The notes under the pieces were generated by a model, which saw only the letters and a program-made list of their open reading frames with translations, was not told where the DNA came from and did no database searches. Below, in pieces: positions 22,604 through 27,821 of a stretch of DNA of 27,821 nt. The first letter of the stretch is position 1, and every line of letters begins with the position of its first letter. The DNA is taken from NCBI GenBank assembly GCA_964483375.1, contig CAZABJ010000038.1, forward strand, positions 1 to 27,821. Reading direction: 5' to 3'. The DNA is from JAUIEH01 sp964483375 (GTDB lineage: Bacteria; Pseudomonadota; Alphaproteobacteria; Caulobacterales; Maricaulaceae). A program made the translations under genes and the position numbers.

Positions 22604-24624
22604 CGCTCGCCCCGGACATTGGCCGCATCGCGCTGTCCTTAGCGTTTCTGGCGAGCCTCGCAGCGGTGGTTCTGTGCGCTTACGGCGCTCGCACCGGCGG
22701 GACGGCGCTGGTGCTGGCGGGCAGACGGGCAGTCTACGCGGCCTTTCTTGCGACGCTTGTCTCGATGGGCATGCTCATAACGTCGTTCGTGGTTTCAGAC
22801 TTCAGCGTCCTGAACGTCGCGCTCAATTCCCACGTGGACAAGCCGTTCGTTTATAAGGTCGCCGCCGCCTGGGGCAGCCATGAAAGCTCAATGCTGCTTT
22901 GGTGCTTGGTCGCTGCGGGATACGCCGCCGCCTTCACCCGCTCCATGCCCGTCACCGATGCGCTCGGGGTGCGGGCGACGACGGTTCTCGCAGCGATCGC
23001 CGCTGGGTTCTTCGCTTTCATCCTCTTCGCATCGAACCCCTTCGCTCGGGTGATCGACCCGCCCTTGGAAGGCAATGGCTTCAATCCTCTCCTGCAGGAC
23101 CCGGCGATGGCGCTCCATCCGCCGTTTCTCTATTTGGGCTATGTGGGCATGTGTGCGCCGTTCGCCGTGGCCGTCGCGGCCCTGTGGCGGGGCGACGCCG
23201 CCGACAAGAGCTGGGCGCGCGTGATACAGCGCTGGACGCTCATCCCGTTCGCGTTCCTCACCGTCGGCATCGCGCTGGGTTCTTACTGGGCTTACTACGA
23301 GCTTGGCTGGGGCGGTTGGTGGTTTTGGGACCCCGTCGAGAATTCGAGCCTGATGCCCTGGCTGCTCGCCGCCGCCTTGTTGCATTCCGCGCTCGTGACC
23401 GCACGAACCGGAGCGCTTGCGGGCTGGACCATTCTCCTTGCGATCCTCGCCTTCGGCATGGCGCTGTTAGGCACGTTTCTCACGCGTTCGGGGCTCATCA
23501 CCTCGGTGCACGCATTCGCCTCCGACCCGTTCCGCGGTCAAATATTGTTGGGCATGCTTGCGGTGATGATCGGGCTCGCGCTTGCGGTCTTCGCCGCCCG
23601 CGCAGGCCGGTTGGGCAAGGCGGCGTCTTTCAGCCCCCAAAGCCGGGAAACCGCCATCGTGGTCAACAACGCGTTGTTGACCCACGCCACCGCAGTCGTC
23701 CTGCTGGGCACGACCTACCCGCTTCTGCACGAGCTGTTCGGTCCCGTCGTCATTCCCGTCATTCGAGACCTTGTCGCGGCGTTCAGCCCGGAATGGGCGT
23801 TTGGAATACGCTACGCTCCCGTGACCGTGGGCGAGCCCTATTTCGAGCGTACGGTTTTGCCTGGCTTGGCGCTGATGATGCTCGCCGCGCCCTTCGGGCC
23901 CTTATTGGCGTGGCGGCGGGGGGATGCGGCCGCGGCTGCGATGAAGCTGCGCATCGCCGCGGCGCTTGGCGTGATGGCCGGCGCGGCGTTGCTGGTCATC
24001 GCGGGCGGCGGCGCAGTGGGACCGGCGGTCGCGACGGGGTTGGGCGCTTGGGTTTTGGTCGCGGCGTGTCAGGATTTCGTCCGCCGTGCGGGGTGGCCCC
24101 GGGTGGGATTGGGCGCTGGTTTCGCAGCGCTTCGGCTTCGCCCGCGCGTCATGGCCGCGCCTCTCGCCCATGCGGGGGTGGGCTTGTTGGTGCTGGGCGC
24201 CGGGGTCGAGGCCGCGCTGCATGTGGAGGCGGCCGGCGTGGTCGCGCCGGGACAAGCCTTCGAGGTCGGCGAACGGACGGTCTCGCTCGACGCCGTAAGA
24301 CGGGCGGACGGACCGAACTACGCCGCCGACCGCGCTGCGATCACCATCGCCGCGCCGGGGGCGGAGCCGGTGCGCCTGTCGCCCGAACAACGCTTCTATC
24401 CCGTCGCCGATCAAACCACGACCGAAGTGGCGATCCGCTCAGATCTGCGAGGGGACCTCTATGTGGCGTTCGGTCCGCCTCAAGCCGGGCCCGACGGCCC
24501 GCGTTGGACTATTCGCGTGCTCATCAATCCGTTGATTTGGGCGGTGTTTCTCGGCGCGTCCTTGATTGCGGCCGGCGGCGCCCTCGCGCTTATCCGACCC
24601 TGGCGCAACGACCCCGCCTCATGA
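22600..24624 (+). CDS. ccmF: Cytochrome c haem lyase subunit CcmF (CycK)
   Basis: The 674-residue polytopic membrane protein carries the haem-handling tryptophan-rich motif GWGGWWFWDPVENSS (about 236-250). Conserved CcmF segments are also present: YKVAAAWGSHESSMLLW (about 85-101), MALHPPFLYLGYVG (about 170-183, His173) and FLTRSGLITSVHAFASDPFRG. CcmF accepts haem from CcmE and, with CcmH and CcmI, ligates it to the CXXCH motif of apocytochrome c on the periplasmic side. Many hydrophobic helices run along its length, with a periplasmic soluble region near residues 520-640 and a last helix before IRPWRNDPAS. The GTG at 22600 overlaps the ccmE stop, and its own stop overlaps the ccmH start (ATGATG). 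Confidence 0.97.
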   Translation: MTLAPDIGRIALSLAFLASLAAVVLCAYGARTGGTALVLAGRRAVYAAFLATLVSMGMLITSFVVSDFSVLNVALNSHVDKPFVYKVAAAWGSHESSMLLWCLVAAGYAAAFTRSMPVTDALGVRATTVLAAIAAGFFAFILFASNPFARVIDPPLEGNGFNPLLQDPAMALHPPFLYLGYVGMCAPFAVAVAALWRGDAADKSWARVIQRWTLIPFAFLTVGIALGSYWAYYELGWGGWWFWDPVENSSLMPWLLAAALLHSALVTARTGALAGWTILLAILAFGMALLGTFLTRSGLITSVHAFASDPFRGQILLGMLAVMIGLALAVFAARAGRLGKAASFSPQSRETAIVVNNALLTHATAVVLLGTTYPLLHELFGPVVIPVIRDLVAAFSPEWAFGIRYAPVTVGEPYFERTVLPGLALMMLAAPFGPLLAWRRGDAAAAAMKLRIAAALGVMAGAALLVIAGGGAVGPAVATGLGAWVLVAACQDFVRRAGWPRVGLGAGFAALRLRPRVMAAPLAHAGVGLLVLGAGVEAALHVEAAGVVAPGQAFEVGERTVSLDAVRRADGPNYAADRAAITIAAPGAEPVRLSPEQRFYPVADQTTTEVAIRSDLRGDLYVAFGPPQAGPDGPRWTIRVLINPLIWAVFLGASLIAAGGALALIRPWRNDPAS

Positions 24625-25037
24625 TGCGCCGCATCGCCCTTGCCGCCCTTGCTTTCGCGCTCTTGGCGGGCTCGCCGGGGCGCGCGGACGAGCCGCTGGC
24701 CGACCCGCAAGCCGAAGCGCGCGCGCTCGCGCTGATGCGCGAACTTGGTTGCCCCGTCTGCGACGGCCAACCCATCGCCACGTCCAATGCGCAGGTCGCC
24801 GTGGAGATGCGTCGGCTTGTCCGGTTGGATGTGGCGGAGGGGCTGTCTGATGAGGCGGTGCTGTCGAATATGGCCGCGCGCTACGATGAGAGCGTTCGAC
24901 TGCGGCCGCGTTTGGACGCGGGCGGGGGCCTGTTGTGGTTCTCTCCGCTGCTCATCCTTGTTTTCGCCGCCCTGGGCGCGCTTGCCGTGATACGGCGCGC
25001 AGCCCGTAACGCAGGCCCCGACGACCCCGCCCCCTAG
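24621..25037 (+). CDS. ccmH: Cytochrome c maturation thiol-reductase CcmH (CycL)
   Basis: The 138-residue protein has a signal peptide (about 1-22), a periplasmic helical domain with the redox motif ELGCPVCDGQPIATSNAQVA (Cys44, Cys47), and one C-terminal membrane helix (about 104-124; LLWFSPLLILVFAALGALAV). It keeps apocytochrome cysteines reduced for haem attachment. It corresponds to the short alphaproteobacterial CcmH (CycL), with the TPR function in CcmI. The residue before the first Cys is Gly where Arg (LRCxxC) is usual. Two ATGs in a row (24621, 24624) are both possible starts. No ccmG/dsbE lies between ccmF and ccmH, as in rhizobial cycHJKL operons. Confidence 0.94.
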   Translation: MMRRIALAALAFALLAGSPGRADEPLADPQAEARALALMRELGCPVCDGQPIATSNAQVAVEMRRLVRLDVAEGLSDEAVLSNMAARYDESVRLRPRLDAGGGLLWFSPLLILVFAALGALAVIRRAARNAGPDDPAP

Positions 25038-25097
25038 GCTCGCGCGACGCGCCGGGCGCGGCTAGGGTCCCCGCGGTCTGCGAACGAGGAGCGGGAT

Positions 25098-26327
25098 ATG
25101 GCCATCACGGCGGAACGTGCGGATTTCACAGGCGCGCAGGGCGACACCCTGGCGGCGCGCATCGATCGCCCGCGCGGGCCGGCGCGAGCCTGGGCGCTGT
25201 TCGCCCATTGCTTCTCTTGTTCGAAAGACGTGTTCGCGGCGAGCCGCATCTCGAAACGATTGGCCGAAAACGGCGTGGGCGTGCTGCGGTTTGATTTCAC
25301 CGGCCTAGGCAATTCCGAGGGTGACTTCGCGAATTCGAACTTTTCCTCAAACGTCCAAGACCTCGTTCTCGCCGCGGATTGGCTGCGCCGGGAGCGCGTC
25401 GCGCCGAGCCTTCTCATCGGCCACAGCTTGGGAGGCGCGGCGGTGCTGGTCGCCGCCGACCAGATCCCCGAAGCGCGCGCCGTGGTCACTTTGGCCGCCC
25501 CCGCCGATGCACAGCATGTGCGCGACCAATTCGCCGATGACGTCAGCAAGATCGAGCGCGACGGCGAAGCTCGCGTGCTTCTGGCTGGCCGGCCGTTCAC
25601 CATCAAAGCCCAGTTTCTCGAAGATATCGCCAAGCAAAATGTGGAGCGCGCCGCGGGCGGGCTGCGCCGCGCCTTGCTCGTCGCGCACAGCCCCATCGAC
25701 CAAACCGTCGGCATTGATCACGCGACCCGGATTTTCGTCTCCGCCACGCATCCCAAGAGCTTCCTGAGCCTCGATGGCGCGGACCATTTGATCTCTAAGC
25801 ACGACGACGCCGTATACGCCGCAGACGCCATAGCGGGTTGGGCGTCGCGCTATATCGAGGGCGGCGGCCCCGAGGCGCCGAAGCCGCATAAAGCGCCCAA
25901 CGGGGTGGCGGTGCGCGAGACCGGCGCGGGCAAGTATATGAACGACATCGTCGCAGGGGATCATACCTTGCGCGCCGACGAACCCGTAGCGGTCGGCGGG
26001 GACGATGCGGGGCCGAACCCTTACGAACTCCTCAACGCCTCGCTTGGAGCGTGCACCTCGATGACGCTGCGGATGTATGCGGACCGCAAAGGCTGGCCGT
26101 TGCAGCGGGTCACCGTGCGGCTAAGCCACGAAAAGACCCACGCCGAGGACTGTGAAACCTGCGATGAGGACGAAAAAGCGCGCGTGGACGTGATCACTCG
26201 CGAACTCGTGATTGAAGGCGAGTTGGACGCGGATCAGCGCGCTAAGCTTCTTGAGATTGCGGATAAGTGTCCCGTTCACCGCACGCTGCATGGGCCGGTG
26301 GTCGTGCGAACCAAGCTTCTCGACTGA
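25098..26327 (+). CDS. Bifunctional alpha/beta hydrolase and OsmC-type peroxiredoxin-like fusion protein
   Basis: The 409-residue protein joins two domains. Residues about 10-255 are an alpha/beta hydrolase with nucleophile elbow LLIGHSLGGAA (Ser110) and acid/base candidates Asp201 (AHSPIDQTV) and His230 (DGADHLIS). Residues about 265-409 are an OsmC/Ohr-type domain with both redox cysteines: ASLGACTSMTLRMYA (Cys319) and IADKCPVHRTLHG (Cys391). An extra CxxC (Cys352, Cys355) lies between them. OsmC proteins reduce organic hydroperoxides; the hydrolase half may free an ester-bound substrate, which is inference. The ATG at 25098 has GAGGAG 7 bases upstream. It sits between ccmH and the Do protease, 60 bases after ccmH. 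Confidence 0.94.
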   Translation: MAITAERADFTGAQGDTLAARIDRPRGPARAWALFAHCFSCSKDVFAASRISKRLAENGVGVLRFDFTGLGNSEGDFANSNFSSNVQDLVLAADWLRRERVAPSLLIGHSLGGAAVLVAADQIPEARAVVTLAAPADAQHVRDQFADDVSKIERDGEARVLLAGRPFTIKAQFLEDIAKQNVERAAGGLRRALLVAHSPIDQTVGIDHATRIFVSATHPKSFLSLDGADHLISKHDDAVYAADAIAGWASRYIEGGGPEAPKPHKAPNGVAVRETGAGKYMNDIVAGDHTLRADEPVAVGGDDAGPNPYELLNASLGACTSMTLRMYADRKGWPLQRVTVRLSHEKTHAEDCETCDEDEKARVDVITRELVIEGELDADQRAKLLEIADKCPVHRTLHGPVVVRTKLLD

Positions 26328-26470
26328 AACTTCGCCTTGAACGCGAAAACGCCCTTGCAGAAATGTAAGACGCGCGCCACCCCAGGGTAATCCCGCGCGC
26401 GCCAAACAAGCGTAAAACCGCATGAAGCGCGCCTTATCGCGCAATCGTCGATCATGGAGATCCGCCCGAC

Positions 26471-27821
26471 ATGACAGGGACCATCCGCGTCGCAGCCGCC
26501 GCTTTGACCGCGTTCGCCGCCGCCGGCGCGTTCGCCGCCCCAGCGTTCGCCCAGAGTCCGCTGAGCGTAGAGCGCCTCGCCAACGGCGCGCCGTTTTCTT
26601 TCGCCGATTTGATTGAAAGCGTCAGCCCCGCGGTGGTGAGCGTCAACGTCACCGCAAAAGCGTCCGACATCGTCGTTTTGGGGCCGGACAGCTTCAACTT
26701 CGAAGGCCTTCCGCCGGAGTTTCGAGAGTTCTTTGACCGCTTCGGCGACAGCCTCCCCGACATGCAGCCTCAAGAGCGCTCCGCGCTGGGTTCAGGCTTC
26801 ATCGTTTCCCCCGAAGGCCATGTGGTCACCAACTTCCACGTGATTGACGACGCTTCGGAAGTCACCGTGACCCTGGCGAACGGCGATGAGTTTAACGCCG
26901 AAATCCTCGGTTCCGACGAATCGACCGACCTCGCCGTGCTTCGCATTCGGGGCGAGGCGGACTTCCCTTTCGTCGAATTCGCCGATGAGATGGGTCTGCG
27001 GGTGGGCGACTGGGTCGTCGCGGTCGGCAATCCCTTCGGCTTGGGCGGCACCGCCACCGCCGGCATCGTCTCCGCGACGGGCCGGGAGATCGGCGGTCAG
27101 TACAACGACTTCATCCAAATCGACGCGCCCATCAACCGGGGCAATTCCGGTGGACCGACCTTTGACTTGCAGGGCCGCGTGGTCGGCGTGAATTCGCAGA
27201 TATTCTCGCCCTCGGGAGGGAATGTCGGCATCGGCTTCGCTATTCCCGCGCCGATCGCCGCCCGTGTCGTTGGCGAATTGATCGACAACGGCCGGGTGGT
27301 GCGCGGATGGCTCGGCGTGACGATCCAGACGATCACCGACGACATCGCCGACAGCTTGGGCATGGAAGACGCGAACGGCGCTATCGTGAACGCCGTCGTG
27401 GCCGGCAGCCCCGCCGCGGATGCAGGGTTCCGCATCGGCGACGTGGTCCTATCGCTCGACGGGTCTGAGGTGGAAGACGCCATCGACCTCACCCGCCAGG
27501 TGGGCGCGCTGTCGGTGGGGCAACGCGCCTCGTTCCGCGTCTTGCGAGACGGCTCGGAGCGCACGCTTGACGTGCTTATCGGCGAGCGCCCCTCTGATGA
27601 CGCATTGAACGCCGGCACGGCGGGCGCGGGCGTCATCGCGCCTGACACCGGGGCTTTCTTCGGTCTGACCGTTCGTCCGCTGAACGAGGACGAGCGTGAA
27701 GAGCGCGGCCTGGACGAGAACGAGGGCGGCTTGTTCATCACCAGCGTTGAGCGCGGCGGCGAGGCCGACGACAAAGGATTGCGGGAGGGCGAAGTCATTC
27801 TGCAGGCGACGGGTCAGTCGG
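26471..27821 (+). CDS. degP: Do/DegP-family periplasmic serine protease, 3' end outside the window
   Basis: The frame from the ATG at 26471 is open to the window end (450 codons). A signal peptide ends near residue 27 (AAPAFAQ). The trypsin-like protease domain shows the triad His123 (VVTNFHVID), Asp153 (ESTDLAVLRI) and Ser226 (INRGNSGGPTFD), with GNPFGLGGTATAGIVSA before the Ser loop. PDZ1 begins near residue 277 (GWLGVTIQTI, later AGSPAADAGFRIGDVVLSLDG). PDZ2 begins near 395 (FGLTVRPL) and is cut. The protein degrades or holds misfolded periplasmic proteins. GGAG lies about 10 bases before the ATG. In rhizobia degP follows cycHJKL; here the hydrolase/OsmC gene lies between. DegP, DegQ and MucD cannot be told apart here. 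Confidence 0.93.
   Translation, partial: MTGTIRVAAAALTAFAAAGAFAAPAFAQSPLSVERLANGAPFSFADLIESVSPAVVSVNVTAKASDIVVLGPDSFNFEGLPPEFREFFDRFGDSLPDMQPQERSALGSGFIVSPEGHVVTNFHVIDDASEVTVTLANGDEFNAEILGSDESTDLAVLRIRGEADFPFVEFADEMGLRVGDWVVAVGNPFGLGGTATAGIVSATGREIGGQYNDFIQIDAPINRGNSGGPTFDLQGRVVGVNSQIFSPSGGNVGIGFAIPAPIAARVVGELIDNGRVVRGWLGVTIQTITDDIADSLGMEDANGAIVNAVVAGSPAADAGFRIGDVVLSLDGSEVEDAIDLTRQVGALSVGQRASFRVLRDGSERTLDVLIGERPSDDALNAGTAGAGVIAPDTGAFFGLTVRPLNEDEREERGLDENEGGLFITSVERGGEADDKGLREGEVILQATGQS

Noticed and set aside
22899..25037. A 712-codon open frame on the plus strand overlapping ccmF
   Set aside because: It is the +3 shadow of ccmF: Arg-rich, low-complexity, no motifs. Only its last 139 codons (from 24621) are real, and those are ccmH.
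26380..26433. GCGCGC repeats before the Do protease as a terminator
   Set aside because: The GC-rich arms around GGGTAATCCC do not form a stable stem followed by a T-run; the sequence fits normal GC-rich intergenic DNA.

Overview
The window looks like a piece of an alphaproteobacterial chromosome. Reading it by eye, it is roughly two-thirds G+C, with strong G/C preference at third codon positions, densely packed genes, many 1-4 base start/stop overlaps and several GTG starts. The lineage call rests on a DUF2336 protein, the gene order ccmI-ccmE-ccmF-ccmH followed by a Do-type protease (the rhizobial cycHJKL-degP arrangement), a PepSY/response-regulator/PhoQ-like kinase set, and packaging genes of the Rhodobacter gene-transfer-agent (GTA) type. 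A Caulobacterales, Maricaulales or Parvularculales relative is plausible, but that is inference.

Layout. 1-180: the 3' end of a TPR protein. 300-3334 (minus): a probable two-gene unit, a GMC flavoprotein oxidoreductase followed by a DegT-type PLP aminotransferase. 3483-6298 (plus): release factor 3 (prfC), overlapping an MscS-type channel. 6315-10036 (minus): a bifunctional class A penicillin-binding protein, then a secreted PAN/Apple protein, then a DUF2336 protein. 10085-12546 (plus): a YcgN-type cysteine-cluster protein overlapping a TonB-dependent receptor. 12673-15148 (plus): a GTA/prophage packaging remnant with a small-terminase-like ORF, a full-length large terminase and a portal protein that lacks its C-terminal third. 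15262-18688 (plus): a DnaJ-like co-chaperone, a PepSY protein, an OmpR-type response regulator and a PhoQ-like histidine kinase cut by an in-frame TAG between its His-bearing half and its ATPase half. 18740-21148: an 802-residue protein I do not recognise. 21198-25037: cytochrome c maturation genes ccmI, ccmE, ccmF and ccmH with overlapping ends. 25098-26327: an alpha/beta-hydrolase/OsmC fusion. 26471 to the edge: a Do-family periplasmic serine protease, cut by the window end.

How they work together. The ccm genes chaperone haem and reduce apocytochrome for c-type cytochrome assembly. The usual partners (ccmA, B, C, D, G) are not in this window. The class A PBP, PAN protein, TonB receptor, MscS channel and Do protease all belong to the cell envelope. 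The PepSY/regulator/kinase set has the layout of an envelope-sensing two-component system.

No gene-free stretch exceeds 300 bases. The longest gaps are 3335-3482, 26328-26470, 12547-12672, 181-299 and 15149-15261. I saw no tRNA, rRNA, CRISPR array or insertion sequence. The most unusual points are the split histidine kinase (TAG followed directly by GTG), the GTA remnant with a portal that ends in an unrelated-looking tail, a CcmI that seems to lack its cytoplasmic loop, and the large unknown protein. I did not find convincing evidence of a wholly new multi-gene system.
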